64,000 bases of DNA. Origin: Xiphophorus maculatus. Taxonomy: Eukaryota > Chordata > Actinopteri > Cyprinodontiformes > Poeciliidae. The notes under the pieces are model-generated. The model was given only the letters and a program-made list of their open reading frames with translations, had not been told where the DNA came from and did not search any database. Positions within the stretch are counted from its first letter, which is position 1, and every line of letters begins with the position of its first letter. Position numbers and translations under genes: made by a program. The DNA lies in contig NC_036447.1 in NCBI RefSeq assembly GCF_002775205.1, positions 24,906,501 through 24,970,500 on the forward strand, given 5' to 3'. Positions 1 to 10,739 of the stretch are shown here, one piece after another.

Positions 1-107
1 ACCGATTCACCATTCTTTGGACATATAAATAAACATAGTTTTTGTTTTTACTGAATTAGTTAGTTAGATTGTTTATTTTTTTGGGAGAAAAATCTAACTC
101 ATGAAAT
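1..107. repeat. Left part of ART upstream-flank repeat (third copy)
   Basis: These bases match 17235 onward, and with 898-975 they match 17561-17680 and 23580-23700. Those copies lie upstream of the minus-strand ART genes B and C. A third copy at the window edge implies that another ART module lies just left of base 1. The copy is split by the hAT element that follows. Confidence 0.75.
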
Positions 108-897
108 CAGTGGTTCTTAACCTTTACTTTAAGGTTCTATCGAACCCCAGGGGTTCGATGAGTCGGTCTCAGGGGTTCGGCGGAGCCTCTGCCGCGGAGG
201 TAAAGACACTTGTGTAAAGTCGTGATGACACGCCCCGCTTGGCCATCGCTTGCTGCAGGGGACCATGTTATATTGCTCGGCCAATCGGTGCTGCGGGGAA
301 TTTAGTGTGCGCAGTAGTCAACGGCTGTTGTAGTTGTATGTCATGTGGCTTCTTTCCATACTAAATATGTCGAGCAAAAAAAGAAGAAAAGGTACAGACT
401 TTGCTGTGAAGATGACATGAGAGTAGCACTTACCAAGGTGCTACTCTCACGCATATCTGAACAGGTCTCCTAAAAACAACAGCAGAAGTCACATTGATTT
501 GCAGGTATGTAGCTTGGGCAATGCTTTATTCTGGCCCCAAAAAAGTATTTTGTGGATTCAAAACGACAAAAAACAGTAAAACACAAAAAAAATTAAGTTA
601 TTAAAAAATATTAAAATATTTTTGGGGGCTGAAATTCTTTAATGGGGCCGAAATATTTTTGGGGGGCCAGAATAAAGTAATACTGTAGTTTGTTGTGAGT
701 TCATGCACTGTTGGTTTTGTTCTTTGAGCAAGGTGACATTCATTCACTGCTCATTTTGTGCACCAGTGAAAAATACATATACCTATGTCTTGAATTTGGA
801 AAAAAAATCATATTTTATTTATCTCTAAATAAGGGTTCAGTGAATGCTCATATGAAACTGGTGGGTTCAGTACATCCAAAAAGGTTAAGAACCACTG
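108..897 (+). mobile_element. Non-autonomous hAT element with 8-bp target duplication
   Basis: The ends are inverted: CAGTGGTTCTTAACCTT at 108-124 and its reverse complement at 881-897. The 8-bp direct repeat CATGAAAT flanks the element at 100-107 and 898-905, the hAT hallmark. Inside, 367-420 encodes a 17-residue start (MSSKKRRKGTDFAVKMT then stop) like the N-terminus of ZBED/SCAND3-type hAT transposases. The rest of the transposase is gone, so mobility would need a transposase supplied in trans. The paralogous flanks at about 17600 and 23620 are uninterrupted at this point and act as empty sites. Confidence 0.9.
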
Positions 898-959
898 CAT
901 GAAATAGATCAGGAACCAAAGAAATTAAAGTGAAAAGAGCAAAATACAAAAACACTGAG

Positions 960-2741
960 CAAGTAAAATTTTGTTAAAAGAATTCAGTGTTTCAGCTGTT
1001 TTACAGTTTTCTGGAAGTTTGTTCCAAATTTGTGGTGCATAGATGCTGAAAGCTGCTTCTCCTCATTTGGTTCTGGTTCTGGGGATGCAAAGCAGACCAG
1101 AACCGGAAGACCTGAGAGGTCTGGAAGGTTGATACAACAACAGCAGATCTTTAATGTATTGTGGTGCTAAGCTGTTCAGTGATTTATAAACTAACAACAG
1201 TATTTTAAAGTCTTAGGTCCGCTGTATTTTATGTTTCTGTTTCTTGTAAATTTTCTTGTAGTGATCCGGACAGGTAATGTCCTGTTCTGCAGTGCCGATG
1301 GGCCAGACACATTCTGGAGCAAGAAGGGTGTAAAGATAAAGTCTGGACCCCGGCCTCAGACCTCAGAAACGCAGAGTGATGGATCCTCTGGGAAGTTAGA
1401 GGCAGGTGGCTTAAATGAAGTGAGGTCTGCTACGTGAGGGCTAAGGAGAGACGTCCCAAGTACAACCTGTTGATTCATTCCATCTGTAAATTTAAGAAAC
1501 TCCGGTCCAGAAGACATTTCTTCATGTGTATCTTGTGAATCCTGTGAATGAGTGAGTGAGCAGAGAAGGAGCGGAGAAGGAGGAAGGGAACCAGTCGCTC
1601 CGTCTCCAGTCGATGTTGTATCAGCTTGTTTTTGTTCCTGATAAGGTTTCTTCCTAGTCAGAAATCCTTGAGCCTGTTCTTCTGAAGCGATGATCACGTT
1701 GCTGTCCTTGTTGATAAAATGAAAAAGGTTTGCAGTGAGCAGCTTTATCCCATGTTTATTAAGATTGCGTCCACCTCTTCCAAAAAGGTGAAAGCGCTGC
1801 CAATAGATCCAGAGGTTATTGATGAAGGTCACTGAGCTGGCAGAGCAGCTTTCAATCAGCCATTTGTTTATCATGTCCAGCCTGGAGTGTTTTTCGTCTC
1901 CCCATTGAGGTGATGGAATTGGACCACTGAGAAATAACTTCATTTTTAACTTTCCCATAGTGTTCAGTAGAATATTAAAGTCCTTTTTCAGAATCTCGGA
2001 TTTCTGCTTTGCCACATCGTTGGCTCCAACATGCACAACTAAGGACTCAATATCTGGCTGATCAGTGGTTAGCGAAAGAACTTTACGAGTTAAATCAGAG
2101 ACAGTGTCACCAGGAAAAGAAATCACTCTCGTTTTCTTGGGATTGCAAACATGACTGATTCCATTTACTGCCTCATCTCCAACAATAAGCACTTTTGGCA
2201 TACCTTTCGTTTTCCTGGTAGCCGCTTTGTCCTTTAGGGCTTTGGGGGGTGGATGTGTTGGACTTGCCTCATTGTTGATGTTTGAAAGCGAGGTTTCACT
2301 CAGAGGCTCAGGCTGGAGTACACAAAATCTGTTTTTCAGTGGGATTCCCACAGAGTCAGAATGTTTTGAGGATTGGGCTGGTCGCTCTGTTCTTGGGAGT
2401 GGGGTCGGTGGAACCGTTTTGGTTGCAGCTGCTTGTTTGTTTTTCTTTGGTGGAGCAGGTGTTGAGGTTGAAGGTGGGTTTCGGCTCAGAGCCGGCCACG
2501 CTGATTCGTCCAGGTGAGGGGTTCTCCCTGTCAGCCGCCTCATCGGATTTGCGGTGTGAGACTTTTGCTTCAGCTTGGCACCCAGAGCGTTCCAGGATGA
2601 GCTGCTTGATGCGAGGCGTACAACCGCTCCGTTGAGTTGAGGAAGAGTTGTCTGATTTCCACAGTTAGCATTGATTTCAAAGTTCACCTCCAGCTGTTTA
2701 ATCTTCATTTCTATAGACTGAAGTCGTTGTATATAATACAT
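960..2741 (-). mobile_element. Internally deleted CR1/jockey-type LINE (ORF1 plus ORF2 C-terminus)
   Basis: Read on the minus strand, an esterase-type ORF1 (2741-1356) is followed within about 140 bp by a degenerate stretch (about 1216-960). That stretch translates as a typical fish LINE reverse-transcriptase tail, with motifs such as YKSLNSLAPQYIKDLL and [16 protein letters not shown]. The endonuclease and RT core between them is missing. A second copy of the same tail lies at 37655-37850. Assignment to the CR1/jockey clade is from remembered family features. Confidence 0.7.
1356..2741 (-). CDS. LINE ORF1-like protein with SGNH/GDSL esterase fold, 461 aa
   Basis: A single uninterrupted 461-codon frame. 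Residues 1-180 are low-complexity and Pro/Ser/Lys-rich, with a short predicted helix at the start. Residues 181-345 resemble the SGNH-hydrolase domain found in ORF1 of several fish LINEs. Block III is visible as GAND at 239-242. Block I reads VGDEAVNG at 187-194, where the family has GDS, so the nucleophilic serine is replaced by glutamate. The late His block reads RNLNKHG at 325-331 where a DGxHLN-type motif is usual, so the catalytic histidine also seems lost. The domain is probably not hydrolytic. It is transposon-derived, and its role in retrotransposition (possible RNP or membrane association) is not settled. Start at the first ATG of the frame; no host-gene context. Confidence 0.7.
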   Translation of the reverse strand: MYYIQRLQSIEMKIKQLEVNFEINANCGNQTTLPQLNGAVVRLASSSSSWNALGAKLKQKSHTANPMRRLTGRTPHLDESAWPALSRNPPSTSTPAPPKKNKQAAATKTVPPTPLPRTERPAQSSKHSDSVGIPLKNRFCVLQPEPLSETSLSNINNEASPTHPPPKALKDKAATRKTKGMPKVLIVGDEAVNGISHVCNPKKTRVISFPGDTVSDLTRKVLSLTTDQPDIESLVVHVGANDVAKQKSEILKKDFNILLNTMGKLKMKLFLSGPIPSPQWGDEKHSRLDMINKWLIESCSASSVTFINNLWIYWQRFHLFGRGGRNLNKHGIKLLTANLFHFINKDSNVIIASEEQAQGFLTRKKPYQEQKQADTTSTGDGATGSLPPSPLLLCSLTHSQDSQDTHEEMSSGPEFLKFTDGMNQQVVLGTSLLSPHVADLTSFKPPASNFPEDPSLCVSEV

Positions 2742-3301
2742 GTGAACAGTTAATAATAACAGACAGTTTTCCAGAAGTTATCATCCCAAACAGAGTAATA
2801 GATAAATCACTTATTAAACTAGACATGTCAAAACAGTCTATACTCAGTAAATTGCGGCACAATAATGATCTTTAAATATTGTCAGCACGGAACATGATAG
2901 CCTGTCATATTTAGAAGGTCATCAGGGGTCAAGATATAATAGGTTCACATTCAGCAAACAATGAAGTGATTAAAAACTAACATTATACTGACCTGGTGTA
3001 TATAACAGAAGCACAGTGTCCCCACAAACCATGTTAAAGTCCTTGCAAACCTTTTGCCAGTCTACACAACAAACTCACACACATTTAAACTAGTTTGATT
3101 CAGTCCCTGTTCTTAAAGACTGCTATCCTGCATGTCACATTTCCCTGTTCAACACCCAGTTGATACAGTGGTAGATCTACCTGCTCACTATTTTATCAAG
3201 TTTTGTAAAACCCTTTAATCATCTAATCATTAAAATAACATGTTGGGCCACACATACACATAAAACATGCAGGATGGTGTCCCTAAAGCATCAGGATTAG
3301 C
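2742..3301. other. Non-coding, no recognised feature
   Basis: AT-rich sequence between the LINE and the piggyBac element. I see no coding potential, terminal repeats or RNA gene here. It may include 5' UTR of the minus-strand LINE. Confidence 0.5.
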
Positions 3302-3305
3302 TTAA

Positions 3306-5490
3306 CCCTTTAACAACCACACCAAGAAAAAAACCTGTGAAAATTTTTTTCTTTGCATTTCTTTTACCCTAGGGTGACTCATATACACAATCAAAAAATT
3401 TTTTTCCAACAGACCCTGTGGTTTTTCAAATATTGATCTCTACCAAACAGTTGAGATGTCACTTGATGGTTTAAGTATATGACGTAATAAAAATACCAAG
3501 TACAGTAGATAAATTAAAATAAAATGCTAATTTATAAAGAAATAACCAACAAAAAATGTCTGGGGCATTGGATACAGTTTATTTCTGTCAAAATGCCACA
3601 AAACACTGGTTTTAATTTCAACCAAGGAAAATATTGCGTCGAACAAGGGAATATTGCATTTTTAATCTTCCCATCTTGACTGTATCTGTATTAAAGTGCA
3701 ACAGCACAAAATTCTCACATTCAATCCACTTCTGATTATAGGTAACAGTGCAAAACATTCATTTTTACATTCAAAAAGGAAAAGAAAATACTGCAGAACA
3801 ATAGAAACATTTGTTGCTTTTATATCTCAGCACACCTTTTCTGTTTTGGTGCAACAGCATGTATTTTGGGACACAAGTGTCACGTATCTGGAGGATTGAC
3901 TGAACTAGTGTTACTTGTTTTCATTTAAACTTTGAAAAAACATGGCAAACACAGAAAAAACATTACCAAACATATTAAAACATCACATTTCCAACCTTAT
4001 CTATGTGTTTGCAAAACAGCATTCTTTTTGTGCATTAGATGCACTTTACCTCTGGTGATATAACTTAAAGCATTCCTGGTTTGCATTCAAACACAGGAAG
4101 ACATTACATTTCTCACATTTCCACCTGGACACTCCTTTTGGACACAGACTGCATCTCCCTCATAAATGAATGTATCGCCGTAACAGCTGGAATCTCCTCC
4201 TTGACATGATGTCAGTGATCAGGTCGAAGCGTGATTCACGGTGCCAGTGGTCCTCCAGTGATGGGAAATTGAAAACACCCATAAAAAGAAGGATCACTAG
4301 GAAATGCTCTATCTTTTCAGGACTAGTCTTGATTGGATCCCCCAACTCTTGAGCAGAGTACAAATTGGTGTGATGTGCGATATATTCAATCATCTCATCA
4401 GTGTTTTGAAATACTGGAAGGGTGAGGGCACAGCTTCAAGGGGTTCAAATCTTGAATTAAGAACCTGGAACTCATCAATGTCTTCCTGCTTCCAGATTCT
4501 TCTTGTGCTTTTGTTGGGGCCTGGGGTGTAACTTGGGTCGGTGTTGTCATTTGGCTGCTCCAAGGGAACAGTTTTTAGTGTGTGTTTCCCTTTCCTGCTC
4601 CTTTTACGAGGTGGCTGTGTAGAAGATCTGCTTTTTGAGGGAGCCTCCTCTTCATCCAGGGATTCAGAAGAGCTGTCTCCAGTATCATCTGCTTGTGTGG
4701 GCTGATAATCAGGATCGTCTACTTGGTCATCATCACTTAGATCACAATCAGATTCTTAAGGATTTTCTGGTACAAGGGCGAGAAGAGTGCGTGGCTTTGC
4801 ACCATAGAAGGATTTAGTGTCCCTCTAGTGGTGGTTGAAAAGTTAAAATTAGTTAGTAGTTGTGAAAATTATGATTTCCCCACATTTATTCTAAAATTTT
4901 ACCATATTTGCTAATATCAACTCAGAAAATCACAAAAATTATTTTGTAAGATAATGATGTTATAATTATTCTTAGTGTATAACACTGTAATAACACATTG
5001 TTTCATATTTACACCAATAGATGAAAATTACTTTTGATTTTATAGCAAAAAAATTAAATGTTAACTACATTAGCTTAATTTGCAACATTTACCATAAAGT
5101 GACAAATCAACCGTTTGGTCAGGCATATTTTAAAAAAATTATTAGACCTTTAATTTAGCTTTTTAGGTGGTATCAAGTAACATAATTCTGTTTAGTAAGG
5201 TCTATAACACTATTATATGCCAGAAACCTATTTCTACCTTTCAAAGTTTTACCACAACCAGTCGATATTTGTGACAGATTTTTGTGTTTCTGACTTCCTG
5301 GTTGGAGAGGGGAAGAAGAAGAATACTATTTAAAGAAACAGTGCCCTCCAGTGGATTTCTTTAGCATATCGTACCTCAACCAAGCGGCAGAGATGGCTCA
5401 ATCAGGTTAAGCTAAGTTAGGCACTCCTCATATTGAGATATAGAGACTCAAAATGTGCTAAATCATATGGTCGAGTGGGCAGTTAAAGGG
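3306..5490 (-). mobile_element. piggyBac element with TTAA target duplications
   Basis: TTAA at 3302-3305 and 5491-5494 flanks the element. The ends are inverted: CCCTTTAAC at 3306 and GTTAAAGGG ending at 5490. This is the piggyBac family signature. The 2185-bp interior carries a minus-strand, deleted transposase gene; about 740 bp on the left and about 670 bp on the right are non-coding AT-rich sequence. Confidence 0.88.
4046..4815 (-). pseudogene. Deleted piggyBac (PGBD-like) transposase
   Basis: On the minus strand an acidic N-terminal region (DLSDDDQVDDPDYQP near 4750) and a basic segment (RKRSRKGKH near 4590) lead into the start of the DDE_Tnp_1_7 domain (MIEYIAHHTNLYS, 4393-4160). After RRYIHL a TGA follows, and the same frame then reads a cysteine-rich end (CSLCPKGVSRWKCEKCNV then CLNANQECFKLYHQR, stop at 4046). 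That matches the C-terminal zinc-binding module of PGBD proteins. The whole catalytic core, with its aspartates, is deleted at the TGA junction near 4155. There is also an in-frame stop near 4755 and a frame change near 4410-4430. It cannot encode an active transposase. Confidence 0.85.
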
Positions 5491-5494
5491 TTAA

Positions 5495-5860
5495 CCTAGT
5501 CACTCTGTAACAGTTAGATGTTAAAATGACCGCAAAAAAAAGTATACATATCTCTTTAGTTGTGGTGACAGTTACAGGAACAGTGGACTGGCAGTATGAT
5601 GAAGCAAATGGCTGAAGCAGATGCAGAAAAGGACTGGAGAAATGAAAGTATGACCAGGCTTTAAACAGATAACGTTTTTTGCATTTGCATATAATTTCCA
5701 AAACTTTGCAAGCTAGTTTTAGATTTGCTCTTTTTTCAATGAGTGCTAAAGGTTCATGTCAACGCAGCAAACAGTGTAACCTTTTAGCGCCAGATAACAC
5801 CAAGCTGTTAAAAACTTCTGGAAATGGCACGTCATCTTTCTAGTTAGTCATAATTTTATA
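5495..5860. other. Non-coding, no recognised feature
   Basis: Short unique-looking AT-rich stretch between the piggyBac right end and the next MITE. I see nothing supportable in it. Confidence 0.4.
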
Positions 5861-6257
5861 TACAGTACAGACCAAAAGTTTGGACACACCTTTTAATTAA
5901 AATAGGTTTTCTTTATTTTCATGACTATTTATAAGGTAATAAATCCCACTTATTAACCTGACAGGGCAGGTTGACCTATGAAGTGAAAACCATTTCAGGT
6001 GACGACCTCTTGAAGCTCATCAAGAAAATGCAGAGTGTGTGCAAAGCAGTAATCACAGCAAAAGGTTGCTACTTTGAAGAAACTAGAATATAAGGGGTAT
6101 TTTCAGTTGTTTTACACTTTTTTGTTTAGTGCATATTTCCACATGTGTTGTTCATAGTTTTGATGCCTTCAGTGTGAATCTACAATGTCAATAGTCATGA
6201 AAATAAAGGAAACTCATTGAATTAAAAGGTGTGTTCAAACTTTTGGTCTGTACTGTA
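5861..6257. mobile_element. Tc1/mariner-type MITE with about 35-bp inverted ends
   Basis: The left end TACAGTACAGACCAAAAG at 5861 and the right end CTTTTGGTCTGTACTGTA ending at 6257 are inverted repeats that extend to about 37 bp with few mismatches. The outermost TA on each side fits a TA target duplication. The interior keeps a transposase-tail-like piece (VCKAVITAKGCYFEETRI then stop near 6040-6094). This end sequence is a common fish repeat family. Confidence 0.75.
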
Positions 6258-8328
6258 CATACAGTATGTATACACATATCCTTTCCACTTAGTTTCTAAC
6301 TTGCAGCACAAGAACGTTGGTCCAACTACAACCGCGCCACCTAGCGGTCACAGCCATTACAGCAAGTACTGCTTTTCATCACAATGTACAGCACAGTTTA
6401 CACCTGTAGATCTGATCACTGAGGGGAGAGCTGCTGCTCGGCTGAGCTTCACATTCTGTTTCACATTCAGAAACTAGCAAGAAACTTTGCAGAGTTTTCT
6501 TTCAAACAAGCTAGTTAGCAAGAATTTTAATGCTGTTGTTACCTATTTTACATTCATTGCTAGTCAGTTAATGCCAGGAATAAACCCAGTCCTCTTTCAT
6601 TTCTGGTCAGAAGTTGGACTCACTGTTGTTTTCCACATTTTTGAAATGAATCTTTATTGTCACAACAGAAAGAGCAAAGAATCAGGGAGGAGACATTAGA
6701 GGAGAGGCCAGCAGCAGGACGATGAGGCAATGTCTTCTCAGGTAACAAGGGATTATATTTGATAAGGAGAAGGAAAGGGAAGTCTGAGTTATGGCAAAAA
6801 AAAAAACCTTAAAAAATTAGCAAGTTGACAACAAAGTTTGAAAAAGACTCGGCAAAATCAGTTATTTTAGTGGACAACAGTCACAGAAAAACATCACAGC
6901 TTGTCTCCATTACTATTTGAATAGTAAATATATTAACTGTTCACATGAACTACTGCTGCTGATCAGTGGGGACTGCTCTGTATATGAGACAATAAAAGTG
7001 GAAAAACTTGTGCAGATGATATTTTGGTTAAAATTTATGACTGATTAGTAAGATATGTTATTTTGCTGCGTTGACGTAAACGAGGCTTTTATGTCCCATC
7101 CTGACAATACTTTAAGATCATCATTGTGTTGTCATTTATGAGATTCATGTTGGACCCAAACTTCACCATCTCACCCTAAACTCAGCACCAAGCAGCCATC
7201 AGTGCACAAGTACAGAGTGGGCAGGAAATCATTAAATGAATACTACTTTTCTTTTTTTTTTGGCAAAGTTTCGACTAGATTGAACTATTTAACCTTTAAC
7301 CCTCCCGCAGTTTTAGCGCGACGCTCAGGAAGAGCACAACCGATGTTGTGGTCGGTCAATAGGGTGACGCATCAGTCCGTCAGTTCACAAAACCACAAAA
7401 AGGACCTATTAGTTTACACCTGTTTGGTATGAAGTGACAATTCAAACACTGAAGAAATTACTTTTGCTATTAAGTCACCAGCAGTATTTGTTTTTCTTCT
7501 TTTTTTAGAGCTACCTATATAAACACCCTGCTGCTCCCTAATATTAACAATCAAGCCTTTAGTGACACCCCTAACTTTATTCCAAATGCATAATTGGACA
7601 TGCAGATACCATTTTTGGATTTGTAAACCAACCAGTTGGTTTCCTAAGGCCTGTATCATGTTATTATTTTTATGCTACTTTTATGCTGTTTACAGAAACG
7701 TCTGCAAGGTAATAGCTTAACATGACAAGAGTACATCAACACAGAGAGGAAGTGAAGCAGTTTCTCACGCTTAGTCGTTTATCTTATTTGGTGGTGTACT
7801 TCCCACATCTTCTTCTGTGAAAACCTCTAAAGAGCGATTGACAAAGAGGGGAGGGAAATGTTACCAAATCAACCAGATCAAGTTGAGACTTTTTGAACAT
7901 GTAAGATACATTAGTTTAAAAGATTGCAGTTTAACTATATGTTTTCAGAAGACATCCATCATAATATTTCATAAACACCCTTTATCTCAAATTCATAAAC
8001 GGTCATGAACCAACAACTTGTTCCCATTATTCCACTGATGATTTGGAAAAAGCGAAACATGAGCCTGGTAATTAAAGGCTACATTCAGGATCTTCTAAAT
8101 TACACCTTTTCAAATTGACCTATCGGATGACTTCATCAAATGTGGCACATTAGTGGATATGAGCATCACTTGGAGGAAGAAGAAAACAACAGAATGTCCT
8201 TCTGAGACAGCGCTCTGCAAAAAGGAGAACATGAAAGTCTCAACACAGAAGTGTGTTGACTCAAAGTTGCATTTGACCTAACCCTAACCTCTAACCCACC
8301 AACAAGAACAAATTATCTTGCACAGCTC
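6258..8328. other. Gene-free region; 7430-7900 is paralogous to 12340-12960
   Basis: No coding sequence recognised. Between about 7430 and 7900, blocks such as ATTACTTTTGCTAT, CATAATTGGACATG, AGAGGAAGTGAAG and CATCTTCTTCTGTG recur in the same order at about 12335-12960. This suggests an old duplication of the ART neighbourhood. The 12-kb copy was later interrupted by a Rex3 insertion. Confidence 0.5.
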
Positions 8329-8660
8329 ATGCAGAATAAAACACAATTTATATGTACATGGTTCATACAGCATATTGTTGATAGTACTCACACAAATTTC
8401 TCTTCAAAATTCTCTTCGAACTCATACATTTATTCACACCGATATCCTTTCTCCATGACTGGCCTCACACATAGTTGCTTTTTATATGTTAACCATGAAT
8501 CTGCAGATCAGCAGAAGAGCTTTTAGTCAACATACCACTTCCTGCTTCTCATAAGACCCCTGCAGACCACTTCCTAAGGAGTTCAGACATGCAGAACCAC
8601 AAATTAGTACATTAAAACTGAGTATAGATTCTGTGCAAAGAGACATTTCAAGGACCAATT
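8329..8660 (-). repeat. ART 3'-flank repeat, inverted relative to 56715-56950
   Basis: The stretch with CCACTTCCTGCTTCTCATAA, GACCCCTGCAGACCACTTCC and GATTCTGTGCAAAGA is the reverse complement of sequence at about 56710-56950. Each copy lies some 350-700 bp downstream of an ART stop codon in gene orientation (A on minus, E on plus). The copies are clearly diverged, so the shared ancestry is old. Confidence 0.7.
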
Positions 8661-8676
8661 ATTATTAAACTGAAAG

Positions 8677-8810
8677 CAACCCCAAAGTTTAGATATATTT
8701 GATCTTTAAAGTAGAAATATCATGCTTTAAATCCTTCACTTTTATTCAATTCAGGTCAATATAAAGAGGAACAGCAATACTTTGGTCTGACTTTGTAACG
8801 TAAAGTTACA
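8677..8810. repeat. Local dispersed repeat (also at 13575 and 19215)
   Basis: The block with CAACCCCAAA, ATATTTGATCTTTAAAGTAG and AGAGGAACAGCAATACTTTG recurs at about 13575-13680 and 19210-19340. It belongs to the non-coding part of the duplicated ART modules. Confidence 0.65.
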
Positions 8811-9043
8811 AGCTGAAACTTGAATCAAAATATAGTTGCCGTTTAGGAAAGCATGGACCTTTTTATTTAAAGTCACAGGCCAAACTTAAACTACTCAGAA
8901 ATATTCAGTTATATTAATTAATTCATCTATTATTATGCAAACAATACACATATAATCTTTCTACTAAAATATTGTATAATTTAATACGTACACAATGCTG
9001 ACATTCATTAAAGAAACATAACACATGTTTACATATTAATGTA

Positions 9044-9049
9044 TTTATT
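9044..9049 (-). terminator. Poly(A) signal of ART A
   Basis: AATAAA on the minus strand, about 310 bp beyond the ART A stop codon and the first canonical signal in that direction. Confidence 0.5.
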
Positions 9050-9360
9050 GAAGTTGCACAGAATAAAGAAAAAGAACAGCATTTTCTTCCAGCAGAAATA
9101 CTTTCACATTAGCAAAACAATGGTTTAAAAACCCCTGTCCTCTAAGCAAACCCAAAGCTTCAGCTTGCAGCAGTTAAACGGTTCTAAGTAGCACAGAGAA
9201 GCTCGCCATTAGCTTTTACGCTACAGCCTAAATTTCTGCATGTTTATTCAAATGAGGAAGTTGATTGAGATCAATCTGAACTTTCTCTTTAAAGATCAGC
9301 CAGGTGTAAATTTAGAACAAGATGAAACTGTTCTAAATTAATGTGTGTGAAGAAAGAAAA

Positions 9361-10485
9361 TCACAAAATTATTTGGTTTGCAACATGGCAGTCAAGATTG
9401 CTTTCAACACCATTATCTTTCAGAACATAGACAGTCTTACAGTCATTAAGTTCTTGAGGTTTAGCTTTGCTGACTATCTTGAACGTCTCATAAGGTGGAA
9501 TGAGCACCTCCTGCTCATGATCTTTGAGCTTTGGGTATTTTTTCAGATAAGCTCCATGACAGGTTGTAATGTTAAAGCATGTTGTATTACCAAAGCTTGT
9601 CAGAGTTGTTAATTTGGAGGAGGAGGCAAAATTACCAAATCGAATTTCTTGGTTGACTTCACCAGTTAATGTGGATTTCATTCTACGGAAAGTTGTGTAA
9701 CATTCATTATAATTGGGTTTGAGGATCTGTATCGCTCTGGTCAGCCAGAAATGCAAAGAGTGGAATGGAAAGGATGAACTATATTGTTGTCTGTTGGTCT
9801 TGACTGCGTCATTGAATGCCTTATAGAAATCTGCTTGCCCTCCAGCTGTGTAAACACAAATTGCTTGCATGTGATCTTTTGTTAGAGCCTCATCTGCTGC
9901 TTCTTTTTGTTTCATATTTCTATCTGCACAACTTTCTGCTCCCTTCCATGCCTTGCTGAATACACTATTTTCCATTTCCTTTTCAAAATACGTCTTTTTG
10001 ACCTTTGCCTCCATCTGTGTAGCACAGGTAGAGTACCTGTCATCAACAGAGTTCACAGCCATGTCCAGCGGATCACCAATCTAAAAGCAATGAGAAAAAA
10101 TAGATATACATAGGACAAAGAGAAAAGCAGGATGTAGATGAGGTTACATTCACTCCACTTACTTAGTTGGAAATAACAGGAAATACATCCTTCAATGTAG
10201 GAAATTTAAAAAAATAGCATTGCGAACTTAAAATCTAAATGACCTTTTATGAATTTTGCAAGTAGAATTGTTTTGATGTAAGATTTTCACCAAAAATAAA
10301 AATGCCCATGCTGTTGCAGTAAGTATAATTTTCTTACTTTGAAAGAAAAAGAAAGTCTAATATAAAGTATATTAAATTTGCACTATGACACCAACAGAAA
10401 GAAAACTTGCCTTCTTTGGTTGAACACGAAGCAGGCAGCAAAGAGACAACCACAGAGAACCAATCAGGAACATTTTGGCCTTCAT
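9361..10485 (-). CDS. ART A: secreted NAD(P)(+)-arginine ADP-ribosyltransferase
   Basis: Two coding exons: 10485-10411 (25 codons) and 10080-9361. The 330-bp intron begins GC and ends AG (AAGAAG|GCAAGT), phase 0, giving about 264 aa. Exon 1 encodes a signal peptide (MKAKMFLIGSLWLSLCCLL). Exon 2 is a full ART domain: the SVDD motif near the start, the conserved arginine in TTFRRMK, the RFGNFASSS segment (R-S part of the R-S-E signature), and EQEVLIPPYE with an intact ExE catalytic motif. These enzymes transfer ADP-ribose from NAD+ to protein arginines. There is no C-terminal hydrophobic tail, so a secreted rather than GPI-anchored protein is likely. A 5' UTR exon probably ends at 10641 (GAAAAAC|GTAAGA) and joins an acceptor at 10496. 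B and C are paralogues but more distant than B and C are from each other. Confidence 0.9.
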
Positions 10486-10640
10486 CCTCGCAGTCCTGCA
10501 ACAAATTAACAGTTAAACAGAAAGACAGGAAAACAATATTTATCAATGTGATGACTATATGTAAGGAATATTAAAATTTAATCTCACAGGAGCTCCAGCA
10601 AACACTATACTTGTATTTTAAAACCGAAATGAAATCTTAC

Positions 10641-10738
10641 GTTTTTCCAAAAACAACGTCGTTCTGGAATATATTATCAAGTGATGAAGGGTTGGCCAGC
10701 AGGATTAGGATTTCTACAATGACTGCTCCTTAAATACG
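10641..10738 (-). promoter_or_regulatory. Putative ART A promoter and 5' UTR exon
   Basis: On the minus strand a TATA-like TATTTAAG (about 10729-10738) lies some 90 bp before a consensus splice donor (AAC|GTAAGA at 10640). A pyrimidine-rich acceptor at 10496 precedes the coding exon. The initiation site itself is not visible from sequence. Confidence 0.45.
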
Positions 10739-10739
10739 C

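Noticed and set aside
10334-10546. 70-codon minus frame over the first ART A coding exon
   Set aside because: Shadow frame; the true exon starts at 10485 in another frame, encodes a signal peptide and splices in phase 0.
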